From Aristolochia californica (Eukaryota > Streptophyta > Magnoliopsida > Piperales > Aristolochiaceae): a stretch of DNA of 64,000 nt. The position numbers were made by a program, and so were the translations under genes. Below, piece after piece: positions 22,193-34,500 of this stretch; the first letter of the stretch is position 1; every line of letters starts with the position of its first letter. The notes under the pieces are model-generated. The model did not search any database. It was not told the origin of the DNA and saw only the letters and a program-made list of their open reading frames with translations. The stretch spans positions 33,853,619 through 33,917,618 of the forward strand of contig JARWKL010000008.1 of assembly GCA_029961685.1 (NCBI GenBank), in the 5' to 3' direction.

Positions 22193-24885
22193 ATGTTTCA
22201 AATATGCATATCCATATTTAAAACATGTTTAGGCACAATTACAAATCCCTTTCTTATATAGTTCACAACTATTTGGGTTGAACTAGTGCAATTTCCAAAA
22301 CTTCGACATCAAAACATTTGTATTCATTTGTGGTGTGTCAATAAATTTTATTTACTTACATTTGTTGTTTTTTTAATTTTTTTGCATATAAAAACACTCA
22401 TAAAATTTCAGTTTGTTGTGATCTATTTACTGTCTTATCTTTTTCGTTTATGAGATAAAGGGAAAAGTAAAAACTCAAATTTTGATTTAAGAAGAAAGTT
22501 TACATCTAAAATGCAAATGCACAAACGTAGAGAGACATAAATCCAAAAAGTGTATGTATTTTTTAGGGATTATAAACTATTTCTAGTTTTTATATATTAG
22601 ATTTTGTAGGCATTGGGAAAAGGGGGAGACGGGGGATTTTTAACTAAGTGTAGTGTTCACTCCCAATCCATAAGTCATTTCTAACAAAAAAAAAGCCAGT
22701 TTTGAATGATTGACCGATAAATCATTGTACAATCATCAATGATTCTTAGGTCAACCTTTTGTTAATGGGCAAAATAATAGCATGTTTTACTCGGGTAAAT
22801 ATCCCACAGAATGTTCTCTTGAGAATTTAATGAGGTTTGGATCCATAGGTTATTTGCATCTTTAACATGTTTGATGCATGCATATCCATATTTAAAACCT
22901 GTGTAGGATCAAAACAAATCTCTTTCTTATAAAATTCCAAGGTATAAGGGTTGAACTAGTGGAATTTCCCAAACTTGGATATAAAATTTTTTTTGTTCAT
23001 TTGTGGTGTGTGAATAAATTTTTTTACTTACATTAGTTGTTGTTTAAAAATTTTTTCATACATAAATTGTAAAATTTTGGGTTTTTTGTGATCTATTTTC
23101 CTTCTTATTTTTTTGTTTACAAGATAAAGGGAAAAGTGAAAACTCAAGTTTTTATTTAAGAAAAAAGAATACATCTAAAATGGAAATGTACAAATGTAGA
23201 GAGAGAGAATTTCAAAAAGTGTTCGTAATATTTAGGGACTGTAAACTCTTTCTAGTTTTTATATATTAGGTTTTTCTATCATCGGGAAAAGGGTGAGGTG
23301 GGGGATTTTTAACTGAGATTAGAGTTGATTCCCAATTCATCAGTCATTTCTTACAAAAAATTATAGCCCATTACACAAAATTGACCGATAAATCACTTTA
23401 CAATGATCAATGATTGTTAGGTCAGCCTTTTGTAAATGGGCAAAATAATGGCTTGTTTTACACGGGTAAATATCCCACAGCATGCTCACTTGAGAATTTA
23501 ATGAGAATTGGATCCATAGGTCATTTTCATCATTAACATGTTTCAAGCATGCATATCCATATTTAAAACATGTGTAGGATCAATTACAAATCTCTTTCTT
23601 ATAAAATTCCAAGCTATTAGGGTTGAACTAGTGGATTTTCCCAAACAAGGAAATCAAAACTTTTGTGTTCATTTGTGGTGTGTGAAGTAATTTTCTTTTC
23701 TTTCATTTATTGTTGTTTTAAATTTTTTTGGATACGTAAACTCTAAAAATTTTGTTTTGTTATGATCTTTTTACCTTCTTATCTTTTCGTTTACGAGATA
23801 AAGGGAAAAGTAAAAACTCAAGTGTTGACTTAAGAAAAAAGTATACATCTAAGATGGAAATGCACAAATGTAGAGAGAGATAATTCCAAAACTCGTCTGT
23901 CATTTTTAGGGATTGTAAACTCTTTCTAATTTTTTTATATTTGGTTGTCCAACCGTTGGGAAAAGGGGGAAGTGGGGGATTTTTAACTGAGTTTAGTGTT
24001 GAATCCCAATCCATCAGTTATTTCTTACGAAAACATTATAGCTTGATACACATGATTGATTGATTAATCACTTTACAATAATTAATGATTGTTAGGTCAG
24101 CATTTTGTAAATGGGCAAAATAAATGCTTGTTTGACTCGGGTAAATATCTCACCACACGTTCACTTGAGAATTTATTGAGGTTTGGATCCATAGGTCATT
24201 TTCATCATTAACATGTTTCAAGCATGCATATCCATATTTAAAGCATGTGTAGGAACAATTACAAATCTCTTTTTATAAAATTCCAAGCTATTAGGGTTGA
24301 ACTGGAGGAATTTCCCAAACTTGAAAATCAAAACTTTTGTGTTCATTTGTGGTGTGTGAAGAAATTATCTGTTCTTTCATTTATTGTTGTTTTAAATTGT
24401 TTTTCATACGTAAACTCTAAAATTTTTGTTTTGTTATGATCTTTTTGCCTTCTTATCATTTAGTTTACGAGATGAAGGGAAAAGTGAAAACTCAAGTTTT
24501 GATTTAAGAAAAAAGTATACATCTAAAATGGAAGTGCACATATGTAGAGAGAGATTATTCCAAAAAGTGACCAAAATTTTTAGGGATTGTAAACTCTTTC
24601 TAGTTTTCATATATTAGGTTTTGCAATCGTCAGGAATATGGAGAGGCGTGGATTTTTACTTCTGTGTAGTGTTGGCTCCAAATCCAAAATTCATTTCTTA
24701 CAAAAAAAATATAGCCCGTTATGCATGATTGATCGATAAATCACTTTACAATCATCAATGATTGTCAGGTCAACTTTTTGTAAATGGGAAAAATAATGGC
24801 TTGTTTGACACTGGTAAATATCCCTCCGCACGTTCACTTGAGAATTTAATGAGGTTTGGATCCATAGGTCATTTGCATCTTTAAC
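22193..24885 (+). repeat. Four-monomer higher-order repeat, copy 2
   Basis: Monomer starts 22193, 22867, 23538, 24213, in the same order and with the same markers as copy 1. Examples: GATCAAAACAAAT at the second; GTGTTGACTTAAG with ATCTAAGATGG at the third; CTGGAGGAATTTCC, GAAGAAATTATC and GATTTTTACTT at the fourth. 2693 bp. Copy-to-copy divergence is clearly lower than that between neighbouring monomers. Confidence 0.85.
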
Positions 24886-25396
24886 ATGTTTGATGCAAGC
24901 ATATCCATATTTAAAACATGTGTAGGATCAATTACTAATCTCTTTCTTATAAAATTCCAAGCTATTAGAGTTGAACTAGAGGAATTTCCCAAACTTGGGT
25001 ATCAAAACTTTTGTGTTCATTCGTGGAGTGTGAATAAAATTTCTTTACTTACATTTGTCGTTGTTTAAAATTTTTCCAAAAAGTGTCCAAAATTTTTAGG
25101 GATTGTAAACTCTTTCTAGTTTTTATATATTAGGTTTTGCAATCATCAGGAACAGAAAGAGACGATAATTTTTAACTGTAGAGTGTTGACTCCAAATCCA
25201 TAATTATTTCTTACAAAAAAAATTGCACGTTGCGCAAGATTGACTTATAAATCACTTTACAATCATCATTGATTGTTAGGTCAGCATATTGTAAATGGGC
25301 AAAATAATGATTGGTTTGACTCGGGTAAATATACCACCTCACGTTCACTTGAGAATTTAATGATGTTAGGATCCATAGGTCATTTGCATCTTAAAC
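24886..25396 (+). repeat. Shortened satellite monomer with ~160-bp deletion (shared junction, copy 2)
   Basis: 511 bp. The join GTTTAAAATTTTT-CCAAAAAGTG near 25074 is the same as near 12990, which supports one deletion event followed by duplication of the segment. Confidence 0.85.
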
Positions 25397-28272
25397 ATGT
25401 TTCGAGCATGCATATCTATTTTTAAAACATGGGTAGGATCAATTACAAATCTCTTTCTTATAAAATTCCAAGCTATTAGGGTTGAACTAGTGGAATTTCC
25501 CAATCTTGGATATCAAAACTTTTGTGTTCATTTTTGGTGTGTGAATAATTTTTTTTACTTACATTTGTTGTTGTTTAAATTTTTTTGGATACATGAACTC
25601 TAAAATTTTTGTTTGTTGTGATCTATTTGCCTTCTTATATTTTTGTTTACGAGATATAGGGAAAAGTAAAAAATGAAGCTTTGATTTAAGAAAAAAGTAT
25701 ACATCTAATATCGAGATGCACAAATGTAGAGAAAGATAATTCAAAAAAATGTCTATAATTTTTAGGGATTGTAAACTTTTTTTAGTTTTTATATATTAGG
25801 TTTTGCAATCGTCGGGAAAAGGGGGAGGCGGGGGATTTTTAACCGAGTGTAGTGTTGACTCCCAATCCATAAGTCATTTCTTACAAAAAAACGATAGCCC
25901 GTTTCGAATGATTGACCGATAAATCCCTTTAGAATCCTCAATGATTGTTAGGTCAGCCTTTTGTAAATGGGCAAAATATTGGCTTCTTTGAGTTGGATAA
26001 ATATCCCACCGCATGTTCAATTGAGAATTTAATGAGGTTTGGGTCCATAGGTTGTTTGGATCTTTAACATGTTTGATGCATGCATATCCATATTCAAAGC
26101 ACGTGTAGGATCAACAACAAATCTCTTTCTTATAAATTTCCAAGGTGTTAGGGTTGAACTAGTAGAATTTCCAAAACATGGATATAAATAATTTTGTGTT
26201 CATTTGTGGTGTGTGAATAAATTTTCTTTACTTACATTTGTTGATGTTTTAATTTTTTTACATACATAAACTCTAAAATTTTTGGTTTGTTGTGATCTAT
26301 TTTCCTTTTATCTTTTTGTTTACGAGATAAAGGGAAAAGTGAAAACTCAAGTTTTAATTGAAGAAAAAAGAATACATCTAAAATGGAAATGCAAAAATGT
26401 AGGGAGAAATAATTCCAAAAACTGTATGTTATTTTTAGGGAACAACCATCAATGATTGTTAGCTCAACTTTTTGTAAATGGGCAAAATAATGACTTGTTT
26501 GACTCCGGTAAATATCCCACCGCACGTTCACTTAAGAATTTAATGAGGTTTGGATCCATAGGTCATTTTCATCATTAACATATATCAAGCATGCATATCC
26601 ATATTTAAAACATGAGTAGGATCAATGACAAATCTCTTTCTTATAAAATTCCAAACCATTAGGGCTGAACTAGTGGAATTTCCCACACTCGGAAATCAAA
26701 ACTTTTGTATTCATTTGTGGGGTGTGAAGAAATTTTCTTTTCTTTCATTTATTTATTTTTTAAATATTTTTGCATACGTAAACTCTAAAACTTTTGTTTT
26801 GTTATGATCTTTTTGCCTTCTTATCTTTCAGTTTACGAAATAAAGGGAAAAGGGAAAACTCAAGTTTTGATTTAAGAAAAAAGTATACATCTAAAATGGA
26901 AATGCAAAAATTTAGAGAGAGATAATTCTAAAAAGTGACTGGAATTTTTAGTGATTTTATATCCATATTTAAAACATGTGTAGGATCAATTACAAATCTA
27001 TTTCTTATAAAATTCCAAGCTAATGGGTTGGTCCACTGGAATTTCTTAGACTTGGATATCAAAACTTTTGTGTTCATTTGTGGTGTGTGAGTAAATTTTC
27101 TTTACTAACATTTGTTGTTGTTTTAAATTTTTTGCATACATACACTCTAAAATTTTTGTTTTGTTGTGATCTATTTGCCTTCTTATCTCTTTCTTTACAA
27201 GATAAAGTGAAAAGTTAAAACTCAAGTTTTGATTAAAGAAAAAAGTATATATCTAAATTGAAAATTCAAAAATGTAGAGAGAGATAATTCAAAAAAGTGT
27301 CAGTAAATTTTAGTGATTGTGAACTCTTTCTAATTTTTATATATTTGGTTTTCAATTGTCGGGAAAAAAGGGAGGCAAGTGATTTTTAACAGAGTGTAGT
27401 GTTGACTCCCAATCCATCAATCATTTCTTACAAAAAAATATAGCCCATTATGCATGATTGACCGATAAATCACTTTACAATCATCAACGATTGTTAGGTC
27501 AACTTTTTGTAAATGGGCAAAATAATGGCTTGTTTGACTCGGGTAAATATCCCACCGCACGTTCACTTGAGAATTTAATGAGGTTTGGATCCATAGGTCA
27601 TTTGCATCTTTAACATGTTTCAAGCATGGATATCCATATTTAAAACAAGTGTAGGATCAATTACAAATCTCTTTCTTATAAAATTCCAAGCTATTAATGT
27701 TGAACTAATGGAATTTCCCAAACTTGGATATCAAAACTTTTGTGTTCATTTGTGGAGTGTGAATAATTTTTTGTTGCTTTAAATTTTTTGCATACATAAA
27801 CTCTAAAATTTTCGTTTTGTTGTAATCTATTTGCCTTCATATCTTTTAGTTTACGAGATAAAGGTAAAAGTGAATAGTCAAGTTTTGAATTAAGAAAAGA
27901 GTATACATCTAAAAAGGAAGTGCAAAAATGTAGAGAGAGATAATTCCAAAAAGTGTCTATAATTTTTAGGGATTCTAAAGTTTTTCTACTTTTTATATAT
28001 TAGGTTTTGCATTCGTCGGGAAAAGGGGGAGTTTGGGGGTTTTTAACTGAGTGTATTGTTGACTCCCAATCCGTAAATCATTTCTTAAAAAAAAATTATA
28101 GCCTGTTAGGTATGATTGACCAATAAATCACTTTAAAATCAGCAATAATTTTTAGGTCAGCTTTTTGTAAATGGGCAAAATAATGGATTGTTTTACTCGG
28201 GTAAATATCCCACTGCATGTTACCTTGAGAATTTAGTGAGGTTTGGATCCATGTGTCATTTGCAACTTTAAC
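25397..28272 (+). repeat. Satellite monomers 25397-28272 with a truncated/fused unit
   Basis: Starts at 25397, 26069, 26580, about 26958 and 27615. In monomer 26069 about 170-190 bp are lost near 26440 (TTTTTAGGGA joined to ACAACCATC). Monomer 26580 is cut near 26958 and fused to TATATCCATATTTAAAAC, the same kind of join as near 16307. The monomers after each join (16308 and 26958, then 16965 and 27615) also share private variants, such as GATAAAGTGAAAAGTTAAAAC with GTCAGTAAATTTT, and AATGTTGAAC with GTGAATAATTTTTTG. Confidence 0.85.
25814..25834 (+). repeat. Purine/G-rich tract of the satellite monomer (representative copy)
   Basis: GGGAAAAGGGGGAGGCGGGG and variants occur once per monomer at about position 418-438, always on the same strand, in a monomer that is otherwise roughly 70% A+T. 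It resembles a polypurine tract and has three or four G runs. Confidence 0.85.
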
Positions 28273-31200
28273 ATGTTTCAAGCATCCACATCCATATTTA
28301 AAACATGCGTAGGATCAATTACAAATCTCTTTCTTATGAAATTCCAAGGTCTAAGGTTGAGCTAGTGGATTTTCCCAAACTTGGATATCAAAACATTTGT
28401 GTTCATTTGTGGTGTGTGAAAATTTTTTTTTACTTACATTTGTTGTTGTTTTAAATTTTTTGCATACATAATTTTTTGCTTTCTTATGTTTTAGTTTACG
28501 AGCTAAAGGGAAAAGTGAATCCCCAAGTTTTGATTTAAGAAAAAAATATACATCTAAAATTGTAATGCACAAATGTAGAGAGAAATAATTCCAATAAGTG
28601 TCTATAATTTTTAGGGATTGTAAACTCTTTCTTGTATTTATATATTAGGATTTAAATCGTTAAGAATAGGGGGAGGCGGGGAATTTTAACTTAGTGTAGT
28701 GTTGAGTCCCAATCCAATTTCTTACAAAAAATATAGCCTGTTACACAAGATTGATCGATAAATCATTTTACAATCAACAATAATTGTTAGGTCAGATTTT
28801 TGTAAATGAGCAAAATAATAGCTTGTTTGACTTTGGTAAATATCCCACCGCACGTTCACTTGTGAATTTAATCAGGTTTGGATCCATACACCATTTGCAT
28901 CTTTAACATGTTTCAAGCATGGATATCCATATTTAAAACATGTGTAGGATCAATTACAAATCTCTTTCTTACAAAATTCCAAGCTATTAGGGTTGATCTA
29001 GTGGAATTTCCCAAACTTGGATATCGAAACTTTTGTTTTCATTTGTGGAGTGTGAAAAAACTTTCTTTACTTACATTTGTTGTTGTTTTAAAATTTTTGC
29101 ATACATAAACTCTAAAATTTTCGGTTTGATGTGATCTATTTACCTTCTTATCTTTTTGTTTACGAGATAAAGGGCAATGTAAATACTACAATTTTCATTT
29201 AAGAAAAAAATATACATCTAAAATGGAAATGCACAAATGTACAAAGCGGTAATTCCAAAAAGTGTCTGTAATTTTTAGTGATTGTAAACTCTTTCTAGTT
29301 TTTATGTATTAGGTTTTGCAATCATCGGGAACAGGGGGAGGCGGGGGATTTTTAACTCAATGTAGTGTTGACTCAGAATATCTTAAAAAAAAAAATAGCC
29401 CTTTAAGAATGATTGACCGATAAATCACTTTACTGTCATCAAAGATTGTTAGGTCTGATTTTTTTAAATGAGTAAAATAATGTCTAGTTTGACTCGGGTA
29501 AATATCCCACCTCACGTTAACTTTAGAATTTAATGAGGTTTGGATCGATAGGTCATTTGCATCTTTAACATGTTTCATGCACACATATCTATATTTAAAA
29601 CATGTGTAGGATCAATTACAAATATCTTTCTTATTAAATTCCAAGCTATTAGGGTTGAACTAGTGCAATTTCCTAAACTTGGATATCAAAACTTTTGTGT
29701 TCATTTGTGGTGTGTGAATAAATTTTATTTACTTACATTAGTTGTAGTTTTAAATTATTTTCATACATAAATTCTAAATTTTTTGGTTTTTTGTGATCTA
29801 TTTTTCTTCTTATCTTTTTGTTTACGAGATAAAAGGAAAAGTGAAAACTCAAGATTTGATTTAAGAAAAAAAATGCATCTAAAAAGGAAATGATCAGAGA
29901 TAGAGAGAGATAATTTCAAAAAGTGTTTGTAATGTTTAGGGATTGTTAACTCTTTCTAGTTTTTATATATTAGGTTTTTCTATCATCGGGAAAAGGGGGA
30001 GGCGAGGGATTTTAAACTGAGTGTAGTGTTGACTCCGAATCGATAAGTCATTTCTTACAAAAAAATGTAGCCCGTTACGTGTATGATTGTCCGATAAATC
30101 ATGTTACAATCATCAATGATTGTTAGGTCAACTTTTTGTTAATGGGCAAAATAAGGTCTTGTTTGACTCGAGTAAATATCTCACCGCTCGTTCACTTGAG
30201 AATTTAAAGAGGTTGGGATCCATAGGTCATTTGAATCTTTAACATTTTTAAAGCATGCATATCCATATTTATAACATGTGTAGGATCAATAACAAATCTC
30301 TTTATTATAAAATTCCAAGTTATTAGGGTTGAACTAGTGGAATTTCCAAAACTTGGATATCAAAACTTTTGTGTTCATTTGTGGTGTTTGAATAAATGTT
30401 TTTACTTACATTTTTTGTTTTTTTAAATTTTGTGCATACTTAAAATCTAAAATTTTCGGTTTTTTGTGATCTATTTTCCTTTTTATCTTTTTGTTTACGA
30501 GATAAATGGACTTGTGAAAACTCAAGTTTCTATTTAATAAAAAAGAATAGATCTAAAATGGAAATGCACAAAGTAGAGAGAGATAATTCCAAAAAGCGTA
30601 TAATTTTTAGGGATTGTAAACTTTTCTTGTTTTTTTATATTAGGTTTTGCAATTATCAGGAAAAGGGGGAGGTGGGGGATTTTTTACTGAGTGTAGTGTT
30701 GACTACCAATCTATAAGTCATTTCCTACAAACAAAATTATAGCCCATTACGTATGATTGATCGATTAATCACTTTACAATCATCAATGATTGTTAGCTCA
30801 CCCTTTTGTGAAAGAGCAAAATCATGGCCTGTTTGACTCAGAGAAATATCCCACTACACGTTCACTTGAGAATTTAATGAGGTTTGGATCCATAGTTCAA
30901 TTGAATCTTCAACATGTTTTGCAAGCATATCCATATTTAAAACATGTGTAGGATCAATTACAAATCTCTTTCTTACGAAATTCCAAGTTATTAATGTTCA
31001 ACTAGTGGAATTTCCCAAACTTGGATTAAAAACTTTTGTGTCATTTATGGAGTGTGAATAAATTTTTGTTGTTTTAAATTTTTTGCATACATAAACTCTT
31101 TAATTTTCATTTTGTTTTGATCTATTTGCCTTCTTATCTTTTAGTTTACGAGATAAAGGGAAAAGTGAAAAGTCAATTTTTGAATTAAGAAAAAAGTTTA

Positions 31201-31569
31201 CATCTATAATGGAAATGCACATATGTAAAGAGAGATAATTCCAAAAAGTGTCTATAGTTGTTAAGGATTGTAAGCTCTTTCTAGTTTTTATATATTAGGT
31301 TTTGCAACTGTCAGGAAAAGGGGGAGGCTGAGGATTTTTAACTGAGTGAATTGTTGACTCCCAATCCATAAGTCATTTCTTACAAAAAAATCTATAGTCC
31401 GCTACACGTGATTGAACAATAAATCACTTTACAATCATCAATGGTTGTAAGGTTAGGTTTTTTGTAAATGGGCAAAATAATAGCTTGTTTAACTCGGGTA
31501 AATATCCCACCGCATGTGTTTTTGAGAATTTAATGAGGTTTGGATCCATAGGTCATTTGCATCTTTAAC
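28273..31569 (+). repeat. Five-monomer segment A, B, C/D hybrid, E-type, A'-type
   Basis: Starts at 28273 (A: CATCCACATCC, AAGGTTGAGC, GGTAATGC-like), 28908 (B: GTTGATCTAGTGG, GATATCGAAAC), 29570 (begins C-like with AGTGCAATTTC, ends D-like with GTTTGTAATGTTTAGGG and TTCTATCATCGGG), 30244 (E: CATTTTTAAAGC, TTATAACATG, GGACTTGTG) and 30914 (A': AATGTTCAACTAG, AATAAATTTTTGTTG). A shorter version of the eight-monomer order that follows. Confidence 0.75.
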
Positions 31570-34500
31570 ATGTTTCAAGCATCAATATCCATATTTAAAA
31601 CAAGTGTAGGATCAATTACAAATCTCTTTCTTATAAATTCCAAGCTATAAGGTTGAACTAGTGGAATTTCCAGAACTTGGATATCAAAATAGTTGTGTTC
31701 ATTTGTGGTGTGTTAATAATTTTTCTTTCCTTATATTTGTTGTTTTTTTAAAGTTTTGCATACATAATCAAAAAATTTCATTTTATTGTGATCATTTAGC
31801 CTTCTTATCTTTTAGTTTATGAGATAAAGGCAAAAGTGAAACCACAAGTTTTGATTTAAGAAAAAAGTAAACATTTAAAATGGTAATGCACAAATGTAGA
31901 GAGAGATAATTCCCATAAGTGTCCATAATTTTTAGGGATTGTAAACTCTTTCTAGTATGTATACATTAGGTTTGCAATTGTAGGGAAAAGGGGGAGGCGG
32001 GGATTTTTAACTGAGTGTAGTGTTGACTCCCAATCCATAAGTCATTTGTTACAAAACAATTATAGACCGTTACACATGATTGACCGATAAATCACTTTAC
32101 AATCATCATTGATTGTTAGGTTAGCTTTTTGTAAATGAGCAAAATAATTGCTTGTTTGACTCGGGTAAATATCCCAACGCACGTTCACTTGAGAATTTAA
32201 TGAGGTTTGGATCCATAGGCTATTTGCATCATTAACATGTTTCAAGAATGCATATCTATATTTAAAACATGTGTAGGATATATTACAAATCTCTTTGTTA
32301 GAAAATTCCAAGCTATTAGGGTTGATCTAGTGGAAGTTCCCAAACTTGGATATCGAAAATTTTGTGACCATTTGTGGAGTGTGAAAAAATTTTCTTTACT
32401 TATATTTGTTGTTGTTTTAAAATTTTTGCATACAAAAACTCAACTTTTTTTCATTTGACGTGATCTATTTGTCTTCTTATCTTTTTTTTTTCGAGATAAA
32501 GGGAAATGTGAAAACAAAAAATTTCATTTAAGAAAAATTAATACATCTAAAATGGAAATGCACAAATGTATAGAGAGATAATTGGAAAAAGTGTCAATAA
32601 TTTTTAGGAATTGTAAATTCTTTCTACTTTTTATGTATTAGGTTTTGAAATCATCGGGAATAGGAGGCGGGTGATTTTTAACTGAGTGTAGTGTTGACTC
32701 CCAATACATAAGTAATTTATTACAAAAATAATATAGCCCGTTACGAATGATTGACCAATAAATCACTTTACAATTATCAATGATTGTTAGGTCACCCTTT
32801 TTTAAATGGGAAAATAATGGCTTGTTTGACTCGGGTAAATATCCCACCACACGTTAACTTTAGAATTTAATGAGGTTTGGATCGATAGGTCATTTGCATC
32901 TTTAACATGTTTCAAGCATGCATATCCATATTTAAAGCATGTGTAGGATCAATTACAAATCTCTTTCTTACAAAATTCCAAGCTATTAGGGTTGAACTAG
33001 TGCAATTTCACAAACTTGGATACCAAAAATTTTGTGTTCATTTGTGGTGTGTGAATAAATTTTCTTTACGAACATTTGTTGTTGTTTTAAATTTTTTGCA
33101 TATATAAAGTCAAAATTTTTTGGTTTGTTGTGATCTATTTGCCTTCTTATCTTTTGGTTTACGAGATAAAGGGAAAAGTGAAAACTCAAGTTTGGATTTA
33201 AGAAAAAAGTATACTTCTAAAATCGAAATGCACAAATGTAGAGAGACATAATTCCAAAAAGTGTCTGTATTTTTTAGGGATTTTAAACTCTTTCTAGTTT
33301 TTATATATTAGGTTTTGCAATCTTCGGCAAAAGGGCGAGGCGGGGATTTATAACTGAGTGTAGTGTTTACTCCCAATCAATAAGTCATATCTTACAAAAA
33401 AAATTGCCCGTTTCGAATGATTGACCAATAAATCACTTTAAAATCATCAATGATGGTTAAGTCTGCCTTTTGCAAATGGGCAAAATAATGACTTGTTTGA
33501 CTTGGGTAAATATCCCACCGCACGTTCAATTGCACAAAAAAGATTACATCTAAAATGGAAATGCACAAATGTAGAGAGAGATAATTCCAAAAAGTGTTTA
33601 TAATGTTTAGGAATTGTAAACTCTTTTTAGTTTTTATATATCAGGTTTTCCTATCGTGGGAAAAAGGGGGAGGCGGGGGATTTTTAACTGAGTGTAGTGT
33701 GTCTCTGAATCCATAAGTCATTTCTTACAAAAAAAAATATAGCCCATTATGAATGATTGTCCGATAATTCACGTTACTATCATCAATGATTGTTAGGTCA
33801 GCTTTTTGTAAATGGAAAAAATAAGGTCTTGTTTAACTAGAGTAAATATCCCACCGCACTTTCACTTGAGAATTTAATGAGGTTTGGATCCATAGCTCAT
33901 TTGCATCTTTAACATTTTTAATGCATGCATATCAATATTTATAACATGTGTAGGATCAATAACAAATCTCTTTATTATTAAATTCCTAGTTATTAGGGTT
34001 GAATTATTGGAATTTCCAAAACTTGGATATGTAAACTTTTGTGTTCATTTGTGGTGTTTGAATAAATTTTTTTACTTACATTTTTTGTTTTTTGAAATTT
34101 TTTTCATACCTAAAATCTAAAATTTTCGGTTTCTTGTGATCTATTTTGCCTTCTTATCTTTTTGTTTACGAGATAAAGGGACTTGTGAAAACTCAAGTTT
34201 TGATTTAAGAAAAAAAATATATATAAAAAATGGAAATGCATAAAAGTAGAGAGAGATAATTCAAAAAAGTGTATGTAAATGGGCAAAATTATGGCTCAGT
34301 GATTGTTAGGTCAACTTTTTGTAAATGGGCAAAATTATGGCTCTTTTGATTTTGGTAAATGTCCCACGGCACGTTCACTTGAGAATTTAATGAGGTTTGG
34401 TTCCATAGGTCACTTGCATCTTTAACATGTTTCAAGCATGCATATCCATATTTCAAACATGTGTAGGATCAATTACAAATCTCTTTTTTTATAAAATTCA

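Noticed and set aside
33520..34300. A second mobile-element insertion
   Set aside because: The irregular joins here are satellite-to-satellite deletions and a 44-bp local repeat. All sequence on both sides matches the monomer, with no terminal repeats or target duplication.
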